DNA of 64,000 bases from Xylaria sp. FL1777 (GCA_022578965.1 MU400536.1:62001-126000), one strand, 5' to 3'. Shown: positions 36,215 to 46,873, counted from the first letter of the stretch. Program-made: numbers and translations. The notes: generated by a model from the sequence alone, not told the origin.

Positions 36215-37773
36215 GATTTATGATGCCTCGAAATGCGCCTTGATGTAATAACATCCAATATGACTCAATAAGGCCCAAACACTCATAAACCGTCTAAAGA
36301 AAGTAGATTAATGAAAGGGTTGTTGTTTGGTATGTTATAGATAAATAATTGATGATACGCGCTGTCTTAACTTGTCTGCTGCTCATTATCCTGTGTTAAC
36401 TCCGGCGGGCAGGTGAACTACCCGTATGCCCGGCTCAGCTGAAAGCCTTTGGTCAGCCCGCCTATTTGTACCTATGCAGTACCCATGTATCTGTATTAAT
36501 ACTATTTATAGCTACAGATTTGTTGCTTGCCCGGTAATAAATTGCGGGTACTAACTACACCTGGGCAGTAGTACGAAGGTTGGGGCCAGAAGTCAGCAAT
36601 AGCCTGGACAATTGAATACAGTGCATTTAATTTACTGCTTACAGTAAGCTTTTCCTAATTAGGAAAGACCTTTAATTCTGTGCCAGACCGTTAGTAGCTC
36701 GGCAAGTTCTATTTCGGCTTAAGAACAGTCCGTCAAGTAGAAAATATATTCGAGTCAGGCCGCTAACAGTCTGGCACAGAATTAAAGGTCTTTCCTAATT
36801 AGGAAAAGCTTACTGTAAGCAGTAAATTAAATGCACTATATTCAATTGTCCAGGCTATTGCAGGGTTCGGACCCCAACCTTCGTATAATGAAATGCAATA
36901 TTGAAACATACACTATGTATGTTCTAACCTTAGCAAGTAAAAAAGACAATTGAATAATTGACCTTTCACTTATATTGAGCGGGATAGAAATGGAGCTAAC
37001 AAGGAAAAGTCATTTAATACATTCACTCTGCACAACTGAATTGAACGCAGATAGTATATGTGTGTAAGTGCATTGAATGTCACAAATCCCAGGGATTTAG
37101 CTTGTGGCGCATAGTACCTGCATGTAGTGTACCTCTGTCTACGTTATAGGCTAACCTAAATAGGCAGTGGAAAGAAGGGGATTTACAGCACCTACACATA
37201 AGTACCTCATGTACCTACATATGTACCTACCTAGGTAGTTCAGCCAGTCTGAGATAATAAGAATAGGTAGCCTAAGTATGTAGACCTTGTGAACAACAAC
37301 CACGGTTCATCCATTACGGTCTTTCGGAGGTTCAACAAGCCTCAAATCCTACCTAAGTACCGAACTATACTACTAGCAACGCCAGTCTATCTGGCAAGGC
37401 TGAAAGCCAACCACTTCCAGGTTCGACTAATTAAGCAAGGCAGCAAGGCAAGCAATTGCTTTGCCTTGCTGCGCTATGCTTCTTCTCGTCTCTCTCCCTC
37501 TCCCTATCTAAGTCACGAAAGACGCACAAAGCAGAAGCCACTCAGAGTCATACTACATCGTTTTTTACTCACAGCTCCCTCGATCTTCTATATCAGATGC
37601 ATTCTATCTGGCGTTGTAATGTGCATGCCTACCAATGTGATAACGTACCTATCATCGCAAACTTAGTGAAGCATACGCCACAATTGAAGCAGGCTCCTTA
37701 AGACTATCCCCCATTCACCATTCACCATCTCCTCCTGCTCTCATTACCTGGACTTCCTTGCTACCTATTCACT
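36215..37773. promoter_or_regulatory. Divergent intergenic region with MITE
   Basis: It separates the lipase gene (-) from the REX3-like gene (+) and so holds both promoters. It contains MITE copy 2 (36574-36883) and TACCTA motifs at about 37200-37240. No additional gene is supported; the frames at 37289-37701 overlap and have no family features. Confidence 0.5.
36574..36883 (+). mobile_element. MITE, 310 bp, nearly perfect long inverted repeat, TA target duplication
   Basis: The ends are CGAAGGTTGGGG and CCCCAACCTTCG. Left and right arms of about 115 bp each are almost exact inverted copies; only about 15 bases just inside the termini differ. The arms flank a short asymmetric centre (AGAACAGTCCGTCAAGTAGA). 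TA flanks both ends (36572-36573 and 36884-36885), as expected for Tc1/mariner-type movement. There is no coding capacity. The near-identity of the arms suggests it is young, or maintained by pairing. A degraded relative lies at 11951-12240 with the centre reversed. Confidence 0.9.
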
Positions 37774-39819
37774 ATGGCAAACACGCTGGCAGCTCTCAAG
37801 AGCCTGCCCTGCCCCGCAGGCGATAATTGTACCGCATTTCAGTGCCTTTTCAGCCATGCCCGCGATAAAGGGGAGACTGACAATAGAGCTGACCCCAATA
37901 AAACCATCAACAATAGGAATACACCGAGGGTGCCAGCTTCGTCTCGTCAGCACCCCAATGAGGACAGCGAGGAAACCTTAGAATCAGAACTGCAGAGGAA
38001 GCGAATAAAGCTTGACTTGGATAGTACTGCTACCTCGTTTCGGCCCTCTTCGGTCCCGGCTGGCTCTCCTAAAACACAATCCAGAGAACAACAAAGAAAA
38101 GGGTCACCAACTAATATGTCCGCAATCATACATATGAGTGGCTCGCCTCGTACCTTGAGACATACCCCCCAGTCTTTCACCGACACAAACAAGCACATAG
38201 TTGGCCACCAGGCCAAACCTCAGCAGTCAATGGCTACTGTCTCTACAGTACGAGCCAATTCACTGGGGTTAGCCTCTGATGCTCAGCCAAAACTGTCTAG
38301 CAAGGGCCCTGAATCACTCAACCCTCGCCTCCTAAAGAAGGCCCCGGCAAGCCATGCCACCCGGGTAGCCTTAGTAAAAGCCCTCCACAAGGAGTTCCAA
38401 CGGCTCAATGATGAGTTGAAGAAGACAGCTAAGGGGGCTGAGAAGAAGTGGCTCTTATCTGACCAGGAACTCATTACCAAGACACTTGATGAGGAGCAAG
38501 AAATAGCTACTAAGAAGACTTCTATATACAACACCTCAATACGGAACAAGATTTTGACATATAAGAAGATGTCCCTTGCTCAGTGGAAAGACGAGCGGTC
38601 CAAGATAGCTCAAGATACTAATCTCAGCGGTACGGAGCCAGCTCTAACAGCAGTAATAGAGTCGATTGAGACGGGCCTCACTCCATCCCAGGAATTTCAA
38701 TTTCTGCCTCGGTTGGTATTTGACCTAACCTCACTGGAGCCATACGGTTACATTTCCAAGATACCATCTGAAGATGACATTAAAACCGCCGAAGCAGCCG
38801 TCAAGGCTTGTGGAAACACGGAAACTTGCGACCGATGTACAAGGAGGTTCCAGGTGTTTCCTGGTCGCCGAGAAGCGGACGGCATCCTAGCATCCAACGG
38901 AAACTGTACCTATCACCCAGGCAAACTATATTACCTTGAGCGGGCGCTAGGCGACCGCTCGAAGGCTCAGCGAAGGTTTAAATGTTGTCAGAGGAACTAT
39001 GACGACGAGGCTGGCGGTTGTACAACTGCACAACACCACGTATTCAAGACAACAGATCCCAAGAGACTCGCTGCTGTTCTCAACTTCGTCCATACACCGA
39101 TCAATCCTAAAGTACCCAAGGAGCGTGCTGTGTCCTTTGACTGTGAGATGGGATATACTGTTTACGGCCTAGAACTGATTCGATTGACAGTGGTCTCTTG
39201 GCCGGCTGGCGATACTCTCCTCGATATTTTAGTTCGACCAGTAGGCGAGGTCTTAGACCTCAATACTCGATTCTCTGGCGTACGATCGGAGGACATGGCT
39301 TCAGCTGAGCGATGTGAAGTCGGATCTGATCACCAGCCTACCACTATTCCAGCACCTGATCCATCGCAGAAACCTAAGCGTCGATTAAAGATTGCAGCGT
39401 CGCCTAAAATCGCTCGAGATATACTGTTCACAGTTATTAGTGCAGAGACGCCCCTGATCGGCCACGGCCTTGAGAATGATTTGAATGCTGCACGCATCAT
39501 TCACCCCAATTGCATTGACACAGTACTCCTCTGGCCGCATAGGAATGGTCTTCCCATGCGCCATGGCCTCAAATATCTAATGGAGGCCAAACTCGGCCGA
39601 CAGATTCAAGTCGATTCTGCGGAAGGTCCTCCGGAAGGACATGATAGTGCTGAGGATGCACAGGCAGCAGGGGATTTAGTTCGGCTTAAGGTCCGGGACG
39701 AGTGGAAAAGTATGCAGCTAAAGGGCTGGACCGTGGGTGCTAGCGGAGAACTGGTGGCCCCTACTGAAGACTGGACTGTTGTGGGAGGCGCCCAGGTCAA
39801 GAGACCAAACATTCATTGA
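37774..39819 (+). CDS. REX3: REX3-like RNA exonuclease (DEDDh), 681 aa
   Basis: A single-exon gene. Residues 13-28 form a CCCH-like start (C-x5-C-x4-C-x3-H: CPAGDNCTAFQCLFSH). Residues 30-190 are Ser/Pro-rich and disordered; 190-270 are helical. A Cys/His cluster follows (C352, C355, C378, H381, C404, C405, C416, H421-H422), probably zinc binding. The exonuclease domain spans about 450-645: D456 and E458 in VSFDCEMGYTVYG, D569 in IGHGLENDLNAARI, then H623 and D628 in GHDSAEDAQAAGDL, the full DEDDh set. Known family role: 3'-5' exonuclease trimming of structured RNAs such as RNase MRP RNA in yeast Rex3. Rex1 and Rex4 are alternatives, but the N-terminal zinc region and domain order favour Rex3. 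It converges with PHB1 565 bp downstream. Confidence 0.88.
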   Translation: MANTLAALKSLPCPAGDNCTAFQCLFSHARDKGETDNRADPNKTINNRNTPRVPASSRQHPNEDSEETLESELQRKRIKLDLDSTATSFRPSSVPAGSPKTQSREQQRKGSPTNMSAIIHMSGSPRTLRHTPQSFTDTNKHIVGHQAKPQQSMATVSTVRANSLGLASDAQPKLSSKGPESLNPRLLKKAPASHATRVALVKALHKEFQRLNDELKKTAKGAEKKWLLSDQELITKTLDEEQEIATKKTSIYNTSIRNKILTYKKMSLAQWKDERSKIAQDTNLSGTEPALTAVIESIETGLTPSQEFQFLPRLVFDLTSLEPYGYISKIPSEDDIKTAEAAVKACGNTETCDRCTRRFQVFPGRREADGILASNGNCTYHPGKLYYLERALGDRSKAQRRFKCCQRNYDDEAGGCTTAQHHVFKTTDPKRLAAVLNFVHTPINPKVPKERAVSFDCEMGYTVYGLELIRLTVVSWPAGDTLLDILVRPVGEVLDLNTRFSGVRSEDMASAERCEVGSDHQPTTIPAPDPSQKPKRRLKIAASPKIARDILFTVISAETPLIGHGLENDLNAARIIHPNCIDTVLLWPHRNGLPMRHGLKYLMEAKLGRQIQVDSAEGPPEGHDSAEDAQAAGDLVRLKVRDEWKSMQLKGWTVGASGELVAPTEDWTVVGGAQVKRPNIH

Positions 39820-40384
39820 GTTTTGGGGGTAGCGGATATGACATAGGATTCTCCCTAATATATACTTGGCTACAGGAGTAGCTACGCACCTAGCTGCAAG
39901 AGTAGATAGGAGCGGAAAGATGGTTGAGAATCTGATATCCTCTTGACCAGGGTTACTACTTCGGCAATGGCTTATTTCTGGTAACGCCCGAGATCCAAAT
40001 GGATTAACAAGCTCACTTTTATTAAGGGTTCCTAGGAGCTCTGACGACATGACCTCAAAACTCCACGAATGTAATGTTTTAGAATGCAGCTAGTCAGATG
40101 TTACGGGGGTTGGCCTTTAAGATCGCGAAGAGTGTGTCTTGATAGTCTAGCATTAGGTGATAGTAATGAAGGATAGCATTCGATGGACACGAATTCAGCT
40201 TTTTACGTCAACGATATTTTTTTAGGTGGTAGTAGTAGCACATATTAATCGTGATCCCGAGTGGAGAATCGGGCGATACCTTGTTTAATGTACATGGGAG
40301 GTCTGCTCCTGTATCTGTTGTGTGGGTTCTTGTACTAATCCTCTCACATTCGTGATATCATATTTTTTTTCATTCGCTCGCAAT
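39820..40384. other. Convergent intergenic region
   Basis: 3' flanks of the REX3-like gene and PHB1. Nothing else is recognised. Confidence 0.5.
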
Positions 40385-41407
40385 TTACGCCCTTCCAACA
40401 GACAATAAGAAGTTGCTTCCGCTACCACCCTGCTTGCTGCCGCTAGGGAGATAGGAGACGTTGGGGTTTGTGGCAAGGGTCTGCGCAATCTCGCGAGAGG
40501 CCTCGATCTTACGGATCTGGATGAGGCCATCGCCATGGCGGGCGATGGCGCGGGAGATGGTGTCGGCTGACTCGGCCTCGCCCTCGGCGCGGATAACGTT
40601 AGCCTGGCGTTCCTGTTCAGCCTTCTCGACGATGAAGCGGGCACGCTCAGCGTCCTGCTGTGCGATCTGCTTCTGCTCGACAGCCTTAGTGAACTCTTTG
40701 CCGAAGGTCATGTGGGTGATGGACACATCCTCCAGGGCGATGTTGAATTCGGCGGCACGCTTCGTCAAATCAGCCTGGATACGCTGAGAAACGGCTTCTC
40801 GCTGAGTGATCAGCTCTGCGGCATCGAATTGCGCGACGATGGACTTGAGGACTTCGTTGCCGATGGAGGGGAGCACACGCTCGTCATAGTCGGTGCCGAG
40901 GCTCTGTGTACGTATGTGTTAGCCAGAACGTTTCGAAGCAGGCATCTCTACATGTATGCTGTTGTCTTGTTTGTCTTATTCCGGTACTTCCATAACACCG
41001 CTTTTCAAGTAGCACTCAGCGCGCAACCCACAACACAGTCACATATTTAACAGAGCTCATCTGGGGCAAAGGGAATAAAGGCATACTTGGTAGATCTTGG
41101 GTAGAGACTTGACCTCTGGCCTGTGCAAGACTCTGAGCGTCAAGCTGACCATCTGCAGATCCTTGCTGCCCGTCGTGGTGGCGATGTTCCGGGGCTTCGT
41201 GCGGACGTCGAAGTGGATGCTCCGCTGCAGCCAAGGTATCAAGAAATGTGTGCCCTCGTTGATAACACCCTCTTTTACGCCCTGCAACCGATCGAATATG
41301 ACAGCTCTTGTTCCACCCCGGACATCGTATATGCTCGACTGCAGCAGGCCGGCGCCAATGATGGCAGGAACTGCAAGTCGCGACACTGACCTAATGAGTG
41401 GATCCAT
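40385..41407 (-). CDS. PHB1: Prohibitin 1, mitochondrial inner-membrane scaffold, 279 aa
   Basis: Two exons: 41407-41087 (107 codons) and 40903-40385, with a 183-nt intron (GTATGC...ACAG, phase 0) joining LPKIYQ to [20 protein letters not shown]. The N-terminal hydrophobic segment ([19 protein letters not shown]) is the uncleaved membrane anchor. The SPFH/PHB domain follows ([77 protein letters not shown]) and then the coiled coil ([19 protein letters not shown]). Known role: with PHB2 it forms ring complexes in the inner membrane that hold the m-AAA protease and organise cardiolipin and respiratory complexes. The length and motifs fit PHB1 rather than PHB2, which is longer at the N-terminus. 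Confidence 0.96.
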
Positions 41408-41891
41408 CGTTCAGTTGTTCCTAACAGTTAATAGTTGCCCTAGGGTTTCCCTGGTGTTTTCTGGTCCTAGGAGGGGTTTCGGGCGAAGAAAACAGGGTGT
41501 TTGATGTTGTCGGGCTCTGTGGTTCGTTGGTGGCTTGCCCTCGAGGTTGGAGGCTACAAACTTAGATACCTACAGATTTGTAGATAGTGTAGGTACGTAT
41601 AAGTTCGTTCTGTATACCTAGGTATGTCTCTACACTAAACTAGATGCGGACTAGGTATCGAGCTCTAATTGTAGAAGCCCGCCAACGGCTGCTGTGGCGG
41701 GTTAACTTTTAGGCGGGGTCTCTGAGCTCTCGGGATGCTGCGACACTAACCCCTTCTAGACAGGTGCTGTAGCCGACAACATCTTCACTTTCGAGTTCGA
41801 CCTACATCTTCCGACCCGCTCAACTCGCAACTCGCTCCATTCTTCCCTTCCAATTGACACCACCCCGGTCAAACACACGTCAACTGTCACG
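41408..41891. promoter_or_regulatory. Shared divergent promoter region of PHB1 and QCR8
   Basis: Only 484 bp separate the start codons of two nuclear genes for mitochondrial inner-membrane proteins that point away from each other. TAGGTAC motifs lie at about 41588-41596 and 41616-41626. No clear TATA box is seen. Co-regulation is plausible but inferred. Confidence 0.5.
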
Positions 41892-42607
41892 ATGCGTCCT
41901 ACTCAGGCTCTACGAAGTGGCGGCGGCGATGCTCCTCTCGGTCGCCATGGCAAGTGAGTGCACCTTGACCTATGTGCGGCTTTTCTTGATATAGGAGGCT
42001 GTTATCATCCTCTTCATTTGGACGCAAGCTTCTCATGTGCTAACTATCTTGCTACAGGTACCTCGGCTCCTGGGGCAACTTCGGTCAGTGTATTCCAATT
42101 TATTCTACCCGATAGCGAACCCCGGAATCAATCAATGCATGAGCACAATCGCTAGGTTATTAGGCGAGGAAGAATTGGGGCAGAATTTGTACATGGACGA
42201 TCAGGAGAGCATATAGCAACCGATATAAAGCCGCATTTTGCGGTGAGCCGGCCATATGGGACTGACTTCACGAGACTGACGAGTTGGGTATTCAGGTGGT
42301 CTAAAGCAGAAGGGTATCATCACATACACCATGAGCTCGAACAGGCAGAATCCGCTTGCCGGTACTGCTCACGACGCCATCTTCAACACCTGGCGCCGAT
42401 TTAGCAAGCAGGTGCTTTACTTCGCGCCTCCTTTCATCGCTTTTTACTATGCCATGTCATGGGCTACCGAGAGGTACGAATTACTAGCCTATCCTATCTG
42501 GCATACAATATGCGTTCCGCTACAGAGCATTATCGGTCTGACCTTCTTCTAGAAACCATTACCTGAACTCCAAGGAGGGCCGCAAAGAGTTCGCCGACTC
42601 GGAATAA
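41892..42607 (+). CDS. QCR8: Cytochrome b-c1 complex subunit 8, 106 aa
   Basis: Four exons: 41892-41953, 42058-42083, 42296-42473 and 42553-42607; introns of 104, 212 and 79 nt. Exon 2 has only 26 nt. The spliced protein is 106 residues: a short N-terminus with GRHGKYLGSWGNFGGLKQKGI (residues 17-37), the RFSKQVLYFAPPFIAFYYAMSW transmembrane helix (residues 65-86) and a C-terminus ERNHYLNSKEGRKEFADSE. This is the UcrQ/QCR8 family at its standard size. Known role: a small subunit of respiratory complex III in the inner membrane, contacting cytochrome b and needed for assembly near the ubiquinol site. All three junctions (GK/YLGS, NFG/GLKQ, ER/NHYLNSKEG) restore conserved sequence, so the structure is secure despite the very short exon. 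Confidence 0.95.
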
Positions 42608-43295
42608 GGAAGCTTTGTTGATGATGAGATAGATACGCCGTGTCTCGTGTAGACAAAACCTTGTATATCAGTAGATGGGCGTGCAACTAGCGCAAAATGA
42701 TACAATCCAGTCTCTTTTGTTGATCAGCACGTACGCGCCAAAAGCTTTATCAACACCGATAGCGTGTTCTTGCTAGACTTTTACAGAGGTTAAGAATTCC
42801 AAGGCTTTAGAATGTACTTATAGGGTTAAGTACCATGTCCATCGAGTGATTTTTATATCTAGAACTTTTTCACGACCTTCAGATGATAGACAAATGGTCG
42901 AACGGTGCCAAAGGGATGAGCTGGTGACGTTGAATTATACATACATCATTTATAGATACAAGCACTATTGGAGAGGGAAGAAAAGAAAAAAGGGGTAATA
43001 AATGATTTATAGGCCTCGCCTGTTGAAAAGTAGGCGCATAATAATTATATGTACCGGTATACTGCATGCTCAATGCACTGAAACGTAAATTATGGATGGA
43101 CTGGACGTCTCTCCATTTCTCATACATGTACATAGGTACCTGAAGTTGCACCAGGTACGTACTCTGCTCTGTGCGGCAATACCCCGGGAAAATTAGCTAC
43201 GGCCCGGCTTGATTGACGGGCAGCTCTTAGACAAGCGTCACCCAGCCTCATCTACGACATTTCCAACAGCAATCTCCCGTGCTCATCCCGCCATT
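42608..43295. other. Intergenic, promoter of the complex I subunit gene
   Basis: No gene is seen. The last 100 bp before 43296 contain CT- and AC-rich leader-like sequence. Confidence 0.4.
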
Positions 43296-44040
43296 ATGGC
43301 TTCAAAAGCGGCAGCGAAACTCGCACGGGGTGTTGTACCACTGAGTCAGGTGTGTGTTCCCCCTTTCCTCCACCGAAGGTCACTGTCAATGGTGTGCAAT
43401 GGGCACGACCTCGATCCGCATCGATAACGCTAGCGAGCCGGGCAAGACCTCAGCTATCAAACAGTCTGTCCTGTGTCTACCGAGCACCGCGGCCAGCCGA
43501 CTAATATACAAACCGTAATGGCAGAAACAAACTCTCGAGCCTACCGGCATCTGGGCCCGCGTCCGCCGCGTCTTTGCCGTCGACCCTAACCGCTCGTCCG
43601 GCGTGCCCTTAAACCCGTACTTTCGGAACCCGACACCGGGCGCGCTCGACCCGCTCACCTATGACGACCCCGTGACGTTTCCGGCGGGTGACATCGCCGA
43701 CAACCCATACTGGAAGCGAGACGTCCGACGATCGTATCCGAAGCTGAGCTTCGTGAATCAAGGCGACGCCGTGGCGCTCCTAAGTGTGGGTAGCGCCGCC
43801 GCGCCGAAGCAGGAGCTGATTGGCGATGCGGGAGCGAAGCAGCTCGTCGCCGCAGCGGAGGAAGGCCAGTCCGGCGGCCTCGCAGCGTACTTCGAGAAGA
43901 ATACGGCTGCCGTTGCCGCCCAGGATATCTTAGTCGATGGACTGCCACCTCTGCCGAGTGGCGAGCGCAAGAAGGCCGATGGGAACTGGGAGGCATATAA
44001 GTACGGCCTAGCGGAGGAGAATTCGTATTCTGAAGAGTAA
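43296..44040 (+). CDS. NADH-ubiquinone oxidoreductase 21.3 kDa subunit (complex I accessory), 189 aa
   Basis: Two exons: 43296-43349 (18 codons) and 43525-44040, with a 175-nt intron (GTGTGT...GCAG, phase 0). The protein starts MASKAAAKLARGVVPLSQ, continues KQTLEPTGIWARVRRVFAVDPNRSSGVPLNPYFRNPTPG and the proline- and aromatic-rich segment DDPVTFPAGDIADNPYWKRDVRRSYPKLSFV, and ends with an Ala/Gly/Glu-rich tail. This matches the fungal complex I subunit described as 21.3 kDa in Neurospora. Known location: peripheral or matrix arm accessory subunit of complex I in mitochondria. Third nuclear gene for a mitochondrial inner-membrane protein in 4 kb, after PHB1 and QCR8. The molecular role of the subunit is structural. 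Confidence 0.9.
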
Positions 44041-44449
44041 GTCTCTCGGTCCTTTTCTTTTCTTTTGGTTATTCATGGGGAAGAATTAGGCTGCGCGTGT
44101 GACACGGATGATGGCTTGCTGACTTTCCTGAACGATAGTTATCCTTGCCGAAGTTTCCAATAGAGAACCAAGCGTGTAATAAGAAGAACGGAGGGGATTA
44201 CTTGTGTACATATGGAAGATTTCCACATTCTAGATTCCCTAAAGAACTTAAGCTTTGCATCGAAATCACTGTCAGGCATTTCATGAGCCATCATTTACAA
44301 TTTGCAAAGGTCGATTGGATGCAGCAATGCTGTGATATTCCATAGTCAGTCATCCTATGGAGAGTAGGTTACTATCCTCAAGCGAGGCCGTCAGCCATCC
44401 TATAACTTCTCGACTTCCAGCACCGTTTCGTCAAATAGATCCGAACTTT
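44041..44449. other. Convergent intergenic region
   Basis: 3' flanks of the complex I subunit gene and the LTO1-like gene. A short plus-strand frame at 44145-44345 has no family features. Confidence 0.4.
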
Positions 44450-45070
44450 TCAAAGCTCTGTTGATTTCGTCTCAGCCGGGAACCTGTTCTCGCTGATATC
44501 CTCGATGTTCTCACTTTTCACGGGAGGCGAAAACGCAGTGATATTCCGGCCAGTCGCCCGCTCCCCAATCGCCCGCTCCCCAATCGCCCGCTCGATGATC
44601 CTAAGCTTACCATGCGCGCCCTTTATCCTGCTATCGAAGTCATTGACCGCCTCGTCGTCATTATCCGTAGACAATGTCCCGGGCTCCACGAGACCATATA
44701 GTGTCTCGATGTTCTTTTCTAAACGTGGGTTACTGTGAATGAGCGGTAATCGTCGACCACTATTCTCCGACGTCTCGCTCCCCCTTTCCTTTCTCTCGAC
44801 ATCTCCCTCCAGCTCCCGCTGCTCTGACGCGCTGTCTCGCTTTTGTTGTCGCCTCTGCTGGTACTTCGGTATCCGGTTTGCCCAGACCAGGGCCTTGCTC
44901 TGCAGACGGCCAGCCTCAACAAACTTCTCGAAGCCTTTCTGTAGGCCTAAGGAGTACCCTTCTACCCGGCCGGCTTCGGCACCGTCTCTGAGGCCCTCTT
45001 CGTACCCCTCCCTGTAGTACTGCTCCTCGAGATTGAGGAGGTCGTCGAAGGGGTCGTCGGAGGAGTTCAT
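44450..45070 (-). CDS. LTO1: LTO1/Yae1-domain protein, 206 aa
   Basis: A single-exon gene with ATG at 45070. Residues 6-50 carry the Yae1/LTO1 signature: DPFDDLLNLEEQYYREGYEEG followed by Gly every fourth residue (GLRDGAEAGRVEGYSLGLQKG), the deca-GX3 helix. The remainder is charged and low in complexity. Known role: Lto1 with Yae1 forms an adaptor that recruits the cytosolic iron-sulphur assembly machinery to the ribosome-recycling ATPase Rli1/ABCE1. The length is on the long side because of a hydrophilic C-terminal extension that contains three tandem copies of ERAIG/ERATG encoded by a 15-bp DNA repeat at about 44550-44594. The essential C-terminal Trp of typical Lto1 is not evident (the protein ends AETKSTEL), so the last residues may be altered here. 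Confidence 0.85.
   Translation of the reverse strand: MNSSDDPFDDLLNLEEQYYREGYEEGLRDGAEAGRVEGYSLGLQKGFEKFVEAGRLQSKALVWANRIPKYQQRRQQKRDSASEQRELEGDVERKERGSETSENSGRRLPLIHSNPRLEKNIETLYGLVEPGTLSTDNDDEAVNDFDSRIKGAHGKLRIIERAIGERAIGERATGRNITAFSPPVKSENIEDISENRFPAETKSTEL
44550..44594. repeat. In-frame 15-bp minisatellite inside the LTO1-like gene
   Basis: Three head-to-tail copies of CGCCCGCTCCCCAAT-type units (the last one diverged) encode ERAIG-ERAIG-ERATG on the minus strand. Unit length is a multiple of three, so copy-number change keeps the frame. Confidence 0.85.
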
Positions 45071-45884
45071 GGTGAGATGTGAGACGGACTTTATGGACGA
45101 AAATATCTGGTGGGATAAGACTTCCAGCCCACTTATCCTTGTCCTTTTTTACGTTCTCGAAGAATGTCTTTGTGCGTGTGCATCTATTGATATGCGGGAC
45201 GCCTTAATTGAGTTTCTCGGCTTTCTGGAAATTATAATTTAAGGTGAGAGAGTCGGTGATGTGCCTTTTTTTTTCCTTCCTTTTTTCAACTTCATTGCGC
45301 AAAGTGATGGAGGGGCACACTGGAAATGCATGAGCAGTTCAGCCTAATTTTCCGGCTAACCCGATTTGGCCATATCTTTGCGAAACTACAGTACAACGCA
45401 ACGCAGCTACTTAAAAGGGACATATCTATTATTAATTTATTATCAGCCTCATCCATATTCAATGTGAACTATCTTTGAACTTCGTCTATCGAAGATGTCA
45501 CTTTCCTCTCGACAAGGCCAATCTATTCTACCAATGACAACCTCGGAACAACAGCATGCACCTATACTCAAGGGTAGTCGTAGAAACGCCCAAAACACCA
45601 GTCTCGAACAAGCTACAACGCAAGCGTTTCAACCAAGGAATTCTAAAGGTGTATTCCTCCCACAATCCTCTTTTCTCTCGTTGAGAAGATATCATAAATG
45701 GATTCGTTCGACTCTTAGGGGCCATCCTAAAGTACTTCGATCTGGCTCTCGAGGCAGATAGTATTCCAACATGCTGGAACTAAGTAGATGAAAAATATGC
45801 TAAACTCATCTATAGGTGGCCATCGCCGGGGACTCTCACCGTCTTCGTGCCTGAGAACTAATGCATGCCGATAATTTCCCTCAT
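45071..45884. other. Intergenic with one doubtful small frame
   Basis: A plus-strand ATG frame at 45495-45761 (88 codons; Ser/Gln/Arg-rich) has no recognisable domain; it could be a small gene but is more likely chance. A T-run lies at about 45267-45274. Otherwise nothing is seen. Confidence 0.4.
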
Positions 45885-46873
45885 CTAATGTAGTAGCAAC
45901 ATGCCGCCATTAGCACAGACGACTTGTCCCGTACACCACGCGGCATCCTGACCAACCAACATGGCTACAATACCAGCGATCTCACCCACGTACGCTGGCC
46001 GGCCACCGCTCGTCTTAGCGTCGTCGAGCAATTCTTGGCTATCGATGCCTTGACGCACACGCATCAAAGGCGTATGCTCAATCCATCCCTTAATTCCAGC
46101 CTTAATTTCCGGGGTGTTCCTGGCGTACTGCCCAATACCGGGTTAGCGACCAGCCAGTCTATGGCCCCGACGGCTCGCTGATGATCGGGGTTACTCACCA
46201 TCTCGGTCAAGACGGGGCCTGGGTTGATGGCGTTGACCGTGCAGCGCTCCGACAGCTCGCGTGCCCATGTTCTCGTCATGGCCTCTAAGGCCGCCTTGGT
46301 CCCACCATAGACACTCTGCTCGGAAAACCCAGTGGAAGAGCTGACGCTGGATAGATTTATGATACGGCCAGATCGGTCGCGCGGGAGGTAAGGTTCCGCA
46401 GCCTGCGTGAGAAGCAAGGGTCCCAGTACGTTGGTCCGGTAGCTGATTTCGAACTGCTCTACTGTTATGGCAGGTAGCGGGTTGTTGAGCGCAACGCCGG
46501 CATTGTTGATGAGGATGTCTATTTGGAATGAGCCATCAGGCTTCCGGAATTCATCACTGCTCTTAGCCGTCTCAATGAAGGATTTGGGGCCGTCGACAGC
46601 CCCGAGATCTGCCCGGATTATCAGTGTCTTGATGCCGTGCTTTGACTCGAGATCCTTGGCCAAAGCCTCTATGTTTGGCTTGGAAGATGAAGAGGTGTAA
46701 CCGAGAATGAGATTGGCACCATATGAAGCAAGCTTAATGACAATCGCTTCACCAATTCCTAAGACATGTTAGTGCACCCTTTATGATGTAGCGTCTTCGG
46801 TTGGGATAGCGACATGCTTACCTCGTGAAGCACCCGTTACTATAGCGAGCTTACCCGCAAGTGTTTGTGCCAT
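45885..46873 (-). CDS. Short-chain dehydrogenase/reductase (SDR), 284 aa
   Basis: Three exons: 46873-46822, 46758-46199 and 46127-45885; introns of 63 nt (GTAAGC...CTTAG, phase 1) and 71 nt (GTGAGT...GCTAAC...GGCAG, phase 0). The spliced protein is a classical SDR: cofactor motif TGASRGIG at 13-20, NNAG at 102-105, catalytic Ser in LSSVSSS at about 153-158, YGGTK with Tyr168 and Lys172, and PGPV at 197-200. The second junction gives TEM/YARNTPEIKAGIKGWIEHTPLMR and the usual C-terminus GEIAGIVAMLVGQDAAWCTGQVVCANGGM. Without splicing the frame ends in a nonsense tail and stop, which hides the last exon. It is cytosolic and probably NADPH-dependent (Arg at 17), acting on a small carbonyl or alcohol substrate; the substrate is unknown. 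Its start codon is 730 bp from the transposon island. Confidence 0.92.

Noticed and set aside
36861..36883. tRNA T-arm-like GGGTTCGGACCCC
   Set aside because: It is the terminal part of the MITE; no acceptor stem or anticodon arm is present.
45495..45761. 88-codon ATG frame
   Set aside because: Low-complexity Ser/Gln/Arg composition with no recognisable domain; noted in the intergenic entry as doubtful only.
46064..46127. SDR frame running to the TGA at 46064 without splicing
   Set aside because: The unspliced tail is nonsense; splicing GTGAGT...GGCAG (46198-46128) restores the conserved SDR C-terminus.
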